From Plotosus lineatus (taxonomy: Eukaryota > Chordata > Actinopteri > Siluriformes > Plotosidae), in assembly GCA_024760905.1 (NCBI GenBank), contig CM045734.1, forward strand, positions 40,656,564 to 40,720,563: DNA of 64,000 nt, written 5' to 3'. The notes under the pieces are model-generated. The model was given only the letters and a program-made list of their open reading frames with translations, ran no database searches and was not told where the DNA came from. Positions 46,578 through 58,700 of this stretch are shown piece by piece; position 1 is the stretch's first letter, and each line of letters starts with the position of its first letter. A program made the translations under genes and the position numbers.

Positions 46578-48765
46578 GGGCTGGATCTTATTCCATTCTG
46601 GGGTTACTCATGGGAAGAGGCAGTGACCCAATGTGTTGCTCCCCATCTTGGTGCCTACATTGGGTTCTCTCCGGTTGATGAAAGGGTAGCTTCCCTTCAC
46701 CTTCGGGTGGAAAGATGAGTCCTGACTGTTGTTTGTGCTTATGCACCAAATGACAGTTCAGAGTACCCACCCTTCTTGGAGGCTTTAGGGGGTGCGCTGA
46801 AGAACACTCCCCCCTGGAGACTCCTTCATTGTTCCAGTATACTTCAACGCCCAGTGTGACCTGGAATGGTGTAATCGATAGGTACGTACGGTCTCTCCAG
46901 TCTGAACCTGAATGGTGTTTCGTTATTGATCTTTTATGCTCGTCACAGCTTGTCCATCACCAACCCCATGTTCAAACATACGGGTGTCCGTAAGTGCACT
47001 TGGCACCAGGACACCCTTGGCAGCAGTTTGATGATCGCCTTTGTAGTCGTATCACTGGACTTGTGGCTGCATGTTCTGGAAACTTGGGTGAAGAGGAGTG
47101 TAGCTGTCAACCAATCACCACCTGTTGGTGAGCTGGCTCCAATGGTGGGGGGGGGGGGGGCGCCCTCCAGACCTGGCTGGCCCAAGAAGGTCTCCTGGAA
47201 ACGTTTGGTGGAGTCTCCTGTCAGAGGGGCCTTTAACTCCCACCTCTGGCAGGGCTAGGACCCCGTCCCAAAGGAGGCGGGTGACATGGAATCTGATTGA
47301 GCCATGTTTCGTGCCTCCATTATTGAGGCGGCAGCCATAGCTATGGCTGGAAGGTCATCGATGCCTGTCATGGCAGTACCCCCGAACCCAAATATGGACA
47401 CCTGCAATGAAGGGGATCGTCCAGCTGAAAAAGGAGGCCTCTCCTGTCTTATTGACCTGTAGGACCCCCAAGGCAGCAGATAGCTACTGGTAGGCCAGTC
47501 GTGCCGCAGCCTGAGCTGTCACTGATGCAAAATCTTGGGCATGGGAAGAATTCAGTGAGGGCCTGGAAAGCGACTACTGGTGAGTCTCGAAAGGGTTCTG
47601 GACGATCATCCGACATCTCAGGAGGGGGAAGCAGTTTTCTACAAATATTGTTTACAGTGGAAGTGGGGAGCCACTCACCTTGACTAGTGATGCTGTCAGG
47701 AGGTGGAAGGAAGACTTCAACAACTTCCTCAATTCCCACCAATATGCCCTGGGGATTTGGGTGGGGGTCCATCCATCACTGGGGCTGAGGTCGCTAAGGT
47801 AGTCAAAAAACTCCTTTGTGGTTTGGCTCCGGGGATGGAGGAGATCCGATCTGAATATTTCTGGGCTTTGGATGTTGTAGGACTGTCTTGGTTGACATGT
47901 CTCTGCAACATCGTCTGGTCATTGGGGGCCAAACCTGTGGAATGGCAAACTGGGGCTGCTTTTAGGGCATGATGTTTTCCTTTTGGCTTCATCAATCCAG
48001 GACCTCTAGCTCTTGTTGGAGTAGTTTGCAGCCAAAGTGCAAAGCAGACAGGATGAGAATCAGCACCTCCAAGTCCGGGGCCATGGTTCGCAGTCGGAAA
48101 AGGGTGGAATGCACCCTTTGGGTCTGGAATGAGGTCCTTCCCCAAGTGGTTCAAGTAGTTCAAGAGTTCAAGTATCTCGGGGTCTTGTTCATAACTGATG
48201 GAAGGATGGAGCGAGAAATCAACAGGTGGATCACTGCAGCCTCTGCTGTAAAGCAGACCTTGTAGCAGTCCATCGTGGTGAAGAAAGAAACTGAGTCGCA
48301 AAGCAAAACTGTTAATTTACCAGCCAATTTATGTTCTGACCCTCACCTATGGTCACGAGGTTTGGGTAGTGACCGAAAGAACAAGATTGTGGACACAAGC
48401 GGCTGAAATGAGTTTCCTTCGCAGAGTGGCATGGGTCTCCCTTTGAGATAGGGTAAAAGCCTCAGCCATCCAGTAGGAGCTCAGAATACAACCGCTGCTC
48501 CTCCGCATTGAAAGGAGTCAGTGCCCGGGCATCTGGTTAAAATGCCTCACAAATGCCTCCCTGATGTGGTGTTTTAGGCATGTCCAACCAAGAAGAGTCC
48601 CTGGGGTCGACCCAGAATACACTGAAGGGATCATGTCTCTTGGTTGTTCTGGGAACACCTCAGTGTCCCCACCGGAAGAGCTGGAGGATTTGGCGAGGGA
48701 GAGAGATGTCTGGTCTTCATTGCTCAGTTGCTCAGGCTGCTGCACCCTGGATTAAATGGATGAAT
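46578..48765 (+). mobile_element. Decayed near full-length LINE with endonuclease and reverse transcriptase remnants
   Basis: A non-LTR retrotransposon read across many frameshifts. In order: AYIGFSPVDER-like and VVCAYAPNDSSEYPPFLEAL (endonuclease start), ARHSLSITNPMFKHTGVRKC and WHQDTLGSSLM (endonuclease), then a linker, ITGAEVAKVVKKLLCGLAPG and VGLSWLTCLCNIVW (start of the reverse transcriptase). A deletion removes the catalytic part of the RT, and it resumes at RISTSKSGAMV, FKYLGVLFITDGRMEREINR. The 3' end (ctggattaaatggatgaata, then (GAT)n) resembles SINE tail type i. The plus-strand frames have no intact enzyme. Confidence 0.8.
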
Positions 48766-48769
48766 ATGA

Positions 48770-49240
48770 TGATGATGACAGTGATTTTTTTTAATATATC
48801 AACAAAGACAGTTGTTGTGTAAACGCCTGAACGAATCATGATTCAAAATCTTCAAAAGAATAATTTTCCACAATGAAAACATGAGCTAAAACAGAATGGG
48901 AAATTAAAAAAAAAAAATAAAGATGGAAAAATAAAATAAATGGAACAAAAAGAAATTGATGATAATACTTCAGATTAATTACTATAAGGATATACAGTAC
49001 ATTTTCATGTGTGTTTTGAAACGTGAAGCATTACGTAATTGAATTTTCATTTGCTTGCTGGGCTTTTATTTTGACAATGTTTTTAAACAGTGAAAGCGGA
49101 AGTCAATTTGATGTCCGTCACCTGACAAATAGATAAGGTCTGTTCTGCCACTCACGGGATGTTACGCTAGTTCAAATGAGTGCAGTAATGTTTGAGAGCA
49201 GTTTGCAAAAATAAAGTAAAGAAACTTTTCCATACCTGAA
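48770..49240 (+). promoter_or_regulatory. slc2a8 upstream region
   Basis: Unique sequence before the slc2a8 start codon. It contains an ETS-type site (GCGGAAGT, 49096-49103) and GTCACCTGAC (49117-49126), one base away from the CLEAR-type GTCACGTGAC site. No TATA box is obvious. The promoter role is inferred from position. Confidence 0.4.
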
Positions 49241-49722
49241 ATGAATTATGAAGACGAGTCGAGGCCACTGTTGGCAGAGGAGGAGGACATTGAGCAGAGG
49301 CGAGGGGACAGGTCTGAAACGGACATCTATCTGGAGTAAGGATTTACATTTTGACAATAACATCAGCATTTTATTAACTGAAATCTGTACTTTCAACTGA
49401 CTTGGTTTGGTGTTAGATGAGCAGCAGAGTTAACTTTTAATTCATTTTTTGTTTACCTATGTGTCCCATGAATCCAAAACTCTCCTACAGTAAAATGGTA
49501 CTGGACAAAAATATCTTTGAAATAAATATTTTTCTCTATTTTTTTTAGTGCAATTTCCATTGATGAGCAGCTGGGATTTCAGATCATTTGCACATTACTG
49601 TATTTACGCATTACAACTCAACCACCATTCTCTTATTCAGTGATTTGTTTTGTTGTTTATAATATTGAGGTTCATCCAGGTGTTCATTATTTGCTTCTGA
49701 ATTCGAAGTCGTTTCCAATCTT

Positions 49723-49755
<33 letters not shown>

Positions 49756-52700
49756 CTTTTCCTGGTCATGTACAATATATCAATGTAATAATGGACAGAT
49801 TTGTTATTGTCCCAAACACAAGGAGGTTGAGGAAGAGCCTGGTAGAAGAGTATAGGATATACAGTACTGTATAAGAATTGGTATTTTGTGATATATATAT
49901 ATATTCTGCCTAATTATTCAACAGATTACTGACTAGTGCAGCCGCTATATCAACCAGATAGCATGGCCTTTGTCAATGCTTCTTCTTCTTTTTGTTTTTT
50001 TAAGCAAAGTCAAAAATGGGAAGTTATACATGGCCACATTCGCAGCTGTTCTTGGCCCCCTCAGCTTCGGCTTCGTTCTTGGCTACAGCTCTCCTGCCAT
50101 ACCAGATCTACAACAAATCCCTGACCCAAGACTAAGACTCTCTAATGAGGAAGCCTCCTGGTTTGGGGTAAAAAAAAAAAAAAATCCAAATGTTAAGACA
50201 CCGTGTGAACATTGAATAACACATTTTCAAAGCATTTTCTCATTCCCTGCTTCCTATACGAACAGTGATGTGCACTAATTTCTGTATAGCCTGTTCACCA
50301 AGAAGAGTTGGGCTGCAATTCATTTCTAATCCGCTAGAAAATGGTGCATGTATTACAGACGCTCCCTGACTTACGTTTTTGTTTGGTTTCGGACGGTCGT
50401 ACATGAGGTGAAAAAAAAACTTAAGTTACTGTATGTTCCAGTGATGTATGACGTTCATACTGTACTATACATCCATAAATACCATTACTGTATGTCATAA
50501 AATACCCCTAAATCAATTATTATAAACATAACATTATAAAATAATATCAAATACATCAAATAATATCAACATTTATTCCAAATAGATTAAATTCAAGCAA
50601 AATAATTTCAAATAAGATCAATTTTAATCAAATTCACTCATCAAATATCAAATACAGTATCAAATATAACCTTTAACATGCTCTGTGATGCAATCTTTCT
50701 GTTTGTAAATGGTTCCGATGGTCGATGGAGCCATTTGGAAGAAACGTGCAACAGTCACATGTTTCCATTTTCTTGATAATAGCAATCTTCGTTTCGAATG
50801 AGATAGCTTGTGGCTTTTTCTGATTACCACTATCACTAGTAGGCTTCATGACAATCAATAACAATAATGACAATTTTAAGAATTTTATCCAGCTCAGAGC
50901 TGCTCACTGGCTGTACATTATTACCCTGCAGAAATGTATTATCAAGGCTGCTACTAAGCGCCAAGCACGACCATACTAGTCCTTCTCAAAAAATTAGCAT
51001 ATTGTGATAAAGTTCATTATTTTCTGTAATGTACTGATAAAAATTAAACTTTCATATATTTTAGATTCATTGCACACCAACTGAAATATTTCAGGTCTTT
51101 TATTGTATTATATTTCAGGTCTTTTAACTCTAAACACCAGCAAAAGATTCCTGAGGCTTTTAAAAACTCCCAGCCTGGTTCATTACTCAAAACCGCAATC
51201 ATGGGTAAGACTGCCAACCTGACTGCTGTCCAGAAGGCCATCATTGACACCCTCAAGCAAGAGGGTAAGACACACAAAGAAATCTCCGAGCGAATAGGCT
51301 GTTCCCAGAGTGCTGTATCAAGGCACCTCAGTGGGACGTCTGTGGGAAGGAAAAAGTGTGGCAGAAAACGCTGCACAACCAGAAGAGGTGACCGGACCCT
51401 GAGGAAGATTGTGGAGAAGGGCCGATTCCAGACCTTGGGGGACCTGTGGAAGCAGTGGATTGGGCTACAGGTGCCACATTCGCCAGGTCAAGCCACTTTT
51501 GAACCAGACACAGCGGCAGAAGCGCCTGACCTGGGCTACAGAGAAGCAGCACTGGACTGTTGCTCAGTGGTCCAAAGTACTTTTTTGGATGAAAGCAAAT
51601 TTTGCATGTCATTCAGAAATCAAGGTGCCAGAGTCTGGAGGAAGACTGGGGACAAGGAAATGCCAAAATGCCTGAAGTCCAGTGTCAAGTACCCACAATC
51701 AGTGATGGTCTGGGGAGCCACGTCAGCTGCTGGTGTTGGTCCACTGTGTTTTATCGAGGGCAGGGTCAATGCAGCTAGCTATCAGGAGATTTTGGAGGAC
51801 TTCATGCTTCCATCTGCTGAAAAGCTTTATGGAGATGAAGATGTTCATTTTTCAACACGACCTGGCACCTGCTCACAGTGCCAAAACCACTGCTAAATGG
51901 TTTACTGACCATGCTATTACTGTGCTCAATTGGCCTGCCAACTCTCCTGACCTGAAGCCCATAGAGAATCTGAGGGATATTGTGAAGAGAAAGTTGAGAG
52001 ACACCAGACCCAACACTGTGGATGAGCTTAAGGCCGCTATCGAAGCATCCTGGGCCTCCATAACACTTCAGCAGTGCCACAGGCTGATTGGCTCCATGCC
52101 ACGCCGCATTGAAGCAATCATTTCTGCAAAAGGATTCCCGACCAAGTATTGAGTGCATAACTGAACATAATTATTTGAAGGTTGGCTTTTTTTGTATTAA
52201 AAACACTTTTTTTTATTGGTCGGATGAAATATGCAATTTTTTTTAGATGGGGACTTTTGGTTTTTCTTTACTTTTTTGCCAAAATTATCAATATTAAAAC
52301 AATAAAAGGCTTGAACTACTTCAGTTGTGTGTAATGAATCTAAAATATATGAAAGTCTAATGTTTATCAGTACATTACAGAAAATAATGAACTTCATCAC
52401 AATATGCTAATTTTTTTTATAAGGACTAGTATAGGTACATACATCCTGTTATTCGGGTACCCAATTAACAGCTGGATGGACTGAGTGTAATGTGGATTAT
52501 GTGCCTTGCCCAGGGGCACAACACAGCTTCAGACCCAGGTCACAAATTTTTCAGTGTCTCCACCTGGATTCGAACCCAGGCCTTTAGTGCTGAGAGGCCA
52601 GCAAGTTAACCATTACACCACCATGCTTTGATGAGCTTAAGCTTCTGACTAACCATGTTTGCTTAGTGTTACAAAAGTCCGCAAACCAGTGTAAACACAA

Positions 52701-55700
52701 AGATCACAGAGACGATGACTTAACACAAGGGTAACACGCAGTGAACTGGGAAGAAGCAGGGCATGTTCAGTCTGTCGTTTGTAAAGAATGGACGTCATGT
52801 GTAAGTAGTGTATCACATCAGCGTACTACGTAGGGATGTTTCGTACTACAGAGCGCACGCTAAACTCAAAATTTGACTTTTTTTCTTTTTTTTTTCTTTT
52901 TATAAACATAAAATTGAAAAATACATAAAATGAATGACCGTAAAGCAGGGAGTGTCTGTATTTACAAACTAATCAATACATAAACTACCGAAAGCTAAAA
53001 GGAAAGTGTGTAGTTACCAGAGTACAAGCAAGCCTCAGTTTTCGATACTTTAGACATCAGTATTTGACCAAAATATTTACAAATCGGGATTCGACCCAAA
53101 CATTCTGAATGTTTTTTGTCCCAGCAGTCGCAACAAAATTCGGAAGCCAAACGCGAAACAAACGAGAGATGCATCCTGAGGAAGAGTCATTCACGCTAAA
53201 GTTCTGTTCAAAAGATGACGGTAACTCGTACCTCAGGCTAACCTAGTTACGTTAATGTTTTTCTGTCTTTCTTGTGTTTGCTTTTTTTTTTTTTTACATT
53301 TCTTTGATATGGGGGCAGTGGTGGTCTAGTGGTATAGGGCGCTGGATCACTGATCCAAAGGTTGGGGGTTCGAGTCCCACCCTCCACAAGGTTGTCATTC
53401 CCCCCCCCCCAGTGCAGCTAACTGGGTTCAAAGGCGGGCCAATGTCTCTCACTGTCTAATAAAAATCGCTATTCAAACAGCCTTCTGGAATGAATTGTGG
53501 TCGGAAACCGAGGTTTGCTTGTGTACCATTTAAATCTAGAACCTGGAAAATTTTTTAAGTTCTAAAATGAGTTTAAAGGCCCTCACTTGAAAAAATTTGC
53601 CCGAGTACTGAACACATTAAACCATGTCGTAGTCAAGTGCATCACACACATATCAGAGCAAAGTTCCTACGCTGACTTCCCCGCAGTGGTGCAGATATCA
53701 CACAGTGTGCATGTGTGGCGCTGCAGTGAACAAGAGTTCAGGCCCCCTTCCATATATGGTAAAGGATGCCGCCATGCATGTCAGTTTGGCCTTATAGGAA
53801 AACAGTAATTGATTTAATTGAAAATGTGGTTGATGTGGACATGTTAAGACAACCAAGTCATCGAAAAATACTCACGCTGTACTTTTTATTTGCGTAGCCC
53901 TTTTATATTAACAAAATAATTTTCAAATTTCTGATTATACTAGAAGTTACCTGTTACATGCAGATAGTGCGAATGAAAGCAAGAATTAGTGTAAAACATT
54001 TGTAGTTGTCTTTTCAGATAAAATGTTGAACTTCATCTATTTCAGTCTGTGGTGACCATCGGCGCCGGGCTCGGAGGTCTTCTGGGAGGCTGGGTGGTGG
54101 AGAAGATTGGACGAAAGCTTACTCTCATGTTCTGTGCTTTGCCATTCATTTTCGGTTTCACCATCATTGTTGCTGCTCAAAATCACTGGATGCTATACGT
54201 GGGACGAGTGCTTACTGGCATTGCCAGTGGTGCTACCTCTCTTGTTGTGCCTGTAAGTCAGAATATGTTGTAATATACTAATGAAATAAATGATTAAATA
54301 AAAATTGATGAATGATATTATATACACTATATTAATCCTTTGGGGGGGGGGGATTATTACCTTTGCATTTACCCATCCAAAGTGAGCATACACACACTCA
54401 GGGCATTGGGCTGCCACACATTTTATGTGCACAGAGAGCAGTTAGGTACCTTGCTCAAGGTCACTTCAGCAATGATTGGGAAGTGAGGGATAATGCGGCT
54501 GTCTCCCCCACCGCCATACATTTCTTACTGGTTTTGGGAATTGAACCAGCAACCTTTTGGTCCTAAAGCTAGTTTTCTGCCTGTTACACTACAGCTGTCC
54601 AAAGCAAATTCTGAAAAAATGACTTAAAATCAAATTGCTACATTATATTTAATGTTGGTTATTTCAGCTGTTAGGGGCAGTGGTGGCCTGCTGGTAAAGG
54701 GCGCTGGATCGCTGATCCTAAGGTTGGGGGTTTGAGTCCCACTCTCCACAGGGTTGTCACTGCCCCCACCCCACCCCACCCCATCCCAGTGCAGCTAACT
54801 GGGTTATCAAAGGCCGGCCATGTCTCTCACTGTCTATGGTGAGAGGCATGTTAAAGAACCAAGGCATCCGACGTAAAAACCTGTGCCGAATTATTTGCTG
54901 TGGTGACCCCTGATAAAGGGAAAAGGAGTAGTAGGTTATTTCAGCTGTCGTTCCAAGCAGTAGTACTAGTTCCATAATATTTCACACTGGTCTGGTAATT
55001 CTGAGTCAGAGGGCGACTCTTGGTGACCTGCCATGAAGGATAACACCTTGATTATCATCTTCATGGAGGTTTTCTCAGCAAGGGTAGTGCAGTGGTTTGC
55101 CATTGCCTTCTGCAAGATGCAAACCTACAGGCAATTTAGAACAGCCAATTAGCCTACTGTGCATGTTTTTTGGACCATGGGAGGAAACTGGAGTGCCCAG
55201 AGGAAACCCACACAAGCACAGGGAGAACATGCAAACTCCACACGGAAACACCCAGGCCTGGGATCAAACCCCAGCCTTCTTGCTGGGAGACAGACGTGCA
55301 AACCACTACACCACCGTGCTGCCAGTATTTGGCGCTGCCCAATGTTATGTTTTCTTACTAATAATACTACTTAGGACGCCACAAAAGTCTCTCAGAACAT
55401 ACTAGTCCTTCTCAAACAATTAGCATATTGTGATAAAGTTCATTATTTTCTGTAATGTACTGATAAAAATTAAACTTTCATATATTTTATATGCATTGTA
55501 CACCAACTGAAATATTTCAGATCTTTTATTGTTTTAATACTGATGATTTTGGCATACAGCTCATGAAAACCCAAAATTCCTATCTCAAAAAATTAGCACA
55601 TTTCATCCGACCAATTAAAAAAAAAAAGTTTTTAATATAAAAAGTCAACCTTCAAATAATTATGTTCAGTTCTGCACTCAATACTTGGTCGGGAATCCTT

Positions 55701-58700
55701 TTGCAGAAATGACTGCTTCAATGCGGCGTGGCATGGAGGCAATCAGCCTGCGGCACTGCTGAGGTGTTATGGAGGCCCAGGATGCTTCGATAGCGGCCTT
55801 AAGCTCATCCACAGTGTTGGGTCTGGTGTCTCTCAACTTTCTCTTCACAATATCCCACAGATTCTCTATGGGGTTCAGGTCAGGAGAGTTGGCAGGCCAA
55901 TTGAGCACAGTAATAGCATGGTCAGTAAACCATTTAGCAGTGGTTTTGGCACTGAGCAGGTGCCAGGTTGTGCTGAAAAATGAACATCTTCATCTCCATA
56001 AAGCTTTTCAGCAGATGGAACCATGAAGTGCTCCAAAATCTCCTGATAGCTCGCTGCATTGACCCTGCCCTTGATCAAACACAGTGGACCAACACCAGCA
56101 GCTGATATGGCACCCCAGACCATCACTGACTGTGGGTACTTGACACTGGACTTCAGGCATTTTGGCATTTCCTTCTCCCCAGTCTTCCTCCAGACTCTGG
56201 CACCTTGATTTCCGAATGACATGCAAAATTTGCTTTCATCCGAAAAAAGTACTTTGAACCACTGAGCAACAGTCCAGTGCTGCTTCTCTGTAGCCCAGGT
56301 CAGGCGCTTCTGCCGCTGTTTCTGGTTCAAAAGTGGCTTGACCTGGGGAATGCGGCACCTGTAGCCCAGTCCACTGCTTCCACAGGTCCCCCAAGGTCTG
56401 GAATCGGCCCTTCTCCACAATCTTCCTCAGGGTCCGGTCACCTCTTCTGGTTGTGCAGCGTTTTCTGCCACACCTTTTCCTTCCCACAGACGTCCCACTG
56501 AGGTGGCTTGATACAGCACTCTGGGAACAGCCTATTCACTCAGAGATTTCTTTCTGTGTCTTACCCTCTTGCTTGAGGGTGTCAATGATGGCCTTCTGGA
56601 CAGCAGTCAGGTCGGCAGTCTTACCCATGATTGCGGGTTTGAGTAATGAACCAGGCTGGGAGTTTTTAAAAGCCTCGGGAATCTTTTGCAGGTGTTTCGA
56701 GTTAATTGGTTGATTCAGATGATTAGGTTAATAGCTCGTTTAGACTACCTGAACATGATGTGCTAATTTTTTGAGATAGGGATTTTGGGTTTTCATGAGC
56801 TGTATGCCAAAATCATCAGTATTAAAACAATAAAAGACCTGAAATATTTCAGTTGGTGTGCAATGAATCTAAAATATATGAAAGTTTAATTTTAATCTGT
56901 ACATTACAGAAAATAATGAACTTTATCACAATATGCTAATTTTTTGAGAAGGACTAGGAAATAAAATCCTTGGTTCAGTGTCATAGGTTTATCGTACTGA
57001 GTTACTATGTTGGGGCTTAAAGTTTATTCATGTAGAATGCCGGTGTCTGTGATGAGTCCGAGACCATTTCCGGCAGTCTGTTCACACATTAGAAAGATCT
57101 TTAAATCATTTTCTGTAAATCTTTATGACTGAGGGGAATTGTTTGCTGTCTTTTTTTAACACTCTCCACCTGAGATAATTGAGATCTGTTATTTAGTTTC
57201 TTATTAAAATTAAGATTTGTGATTTAATTCTTTAAAAACGGTCTGTAACGAATCTGATATGTGGCAGTGACCTTCAATTTTGGTTTATTTGGTGGAGCTT
57301 TTTTGATATCGTTTCATAATGGAGTATTGCTTCATATGCATGATAAAATTCTAAAATAAAACTCTAATCTTTTTAAGTACGATGTTGAATCAAAGTTATT
57401 AGCTGCAGATTTTCATGTTCTGTTTCTTTAGCTCTACATTTCAGAAACATCTCATGAGCGTGTAAGAGGAACGATGGGCTCTTGTGTGCAGCTCATGGTA
57501 GTGACTGGAATCATGGGAGCCTATGTTACTGGTATTTTATTTATTTATTTATTTTTACCCTTAATTCACCCTTCCAAAAAATTTCACAAAAGCGGAAATC
57601 AATTATAATGATATGTATGTGGAATTTATTAATGGTTAATTTAGCTGGAGTTTATTAATGGTTAATTTAATTGTGTCAGGAGTTGTAACCTTCCGTCAAT
57701 TGGATTAATGTTAAACAAAGCATTCCAGTTTATTCTTGTGATTTCTGCTAGAACTGGAAATGTCTCTCACAGTGAGGAAATTCTTGACTTTCATTTCATT
57801 TAGCTGGTCATGCTGCTGCTCAAGTTTTCGTTTTCATTATAATAAGATTAGAGTCTGCCAGATTGTGCTGCATTTTTCACCATCCGGATATCACTAATAA
57901 AACAGACTGATAACATTTCGTTGGAAACATTTTTGTGTGTGCTTGAATGATGTTTGCTCATTCATGCATTTTCCGAACTGCTTAATCATGCTCGAGTAGT
58001 AAATAGGCCAGAGCTATCTTGGCTGACTTTGGACAAAGGTGGGGTACACCATTAACGGCTCACCAGACCATCACAGGTCCAGCTCACAACCATTCACACC
58101 CTTGGACACTTGTGTGTGGAAGAGCCAGTTTGCTTAACATGCATACCTTTGAACTGTTGGAGGAAACCAGAGTACCCGGAGAGAGCCCATGCAAGCACAG
58201 GGAGAACATACTTTATATCTTCTTCTTCTTCTTCTTTTCCTTTCGGCTTTTCCCTTCAGGGGTCGCCACAGCGAATCATCTGCCTCCATCTCACCCTATC
58301 CTTTGCATCTTCTTCTCTTACACCAACGACCTTCATGTCCTCCTTTACCACATCCATGAATCGTCTCTTTGGTCTTCCTCTAGGCCTTTTGCCTGGTAGT
58401 TCCAGCCTCAGCATCCTATTACCAATATACTCACTATCCCTCCTCTGTACATGTCCAAACCATCTCAATCTAGCCTCTCTGACTTTGTCTCCAAAACGTC
58501 TTACATGTGCTGTCCCTCTGACGTGCTCATTCCTAATCCTATCCATCCTCGTTACTCCCAAAGAGAACCTCAACATTTTCATCTCTGCTACCTCCAACTC
58601 TGCCTCCTGTCTTTTCCCCAGGGCCACTGTTTCTAACCCATACAGCATCGTTGGCCTCAACACCGTTTTGTACACTTTTCCTTTCATTTTTGCCGATACC

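Larger units (their letters stand above)
50356..52958 (-). mobile_element. Tigger-like element (CAGACGCTCCCTGACTTACG ends) split by later insertions
   Basis: Left end CAGACGCTCCCTGACTTACG and right end gcagggagtgtctg, TA on both sides, in slc2a8 intron 2. The minus strand at about 50673-50850 encodes [14 protein letters not shown] and [18 protein letters not shown], a pogo/Tigger N-terminal HTH start. A SINE and a Tc1 element have inserted into it. Confidence 0.8.

Noticed and set aside
51201..51896. 231-codon Tc1 frame as an active transposase
   Set aside because: Comparison with element 2 shows frameshifts near 51470, 51580 and 51860; the DDE residues are not in one frame.
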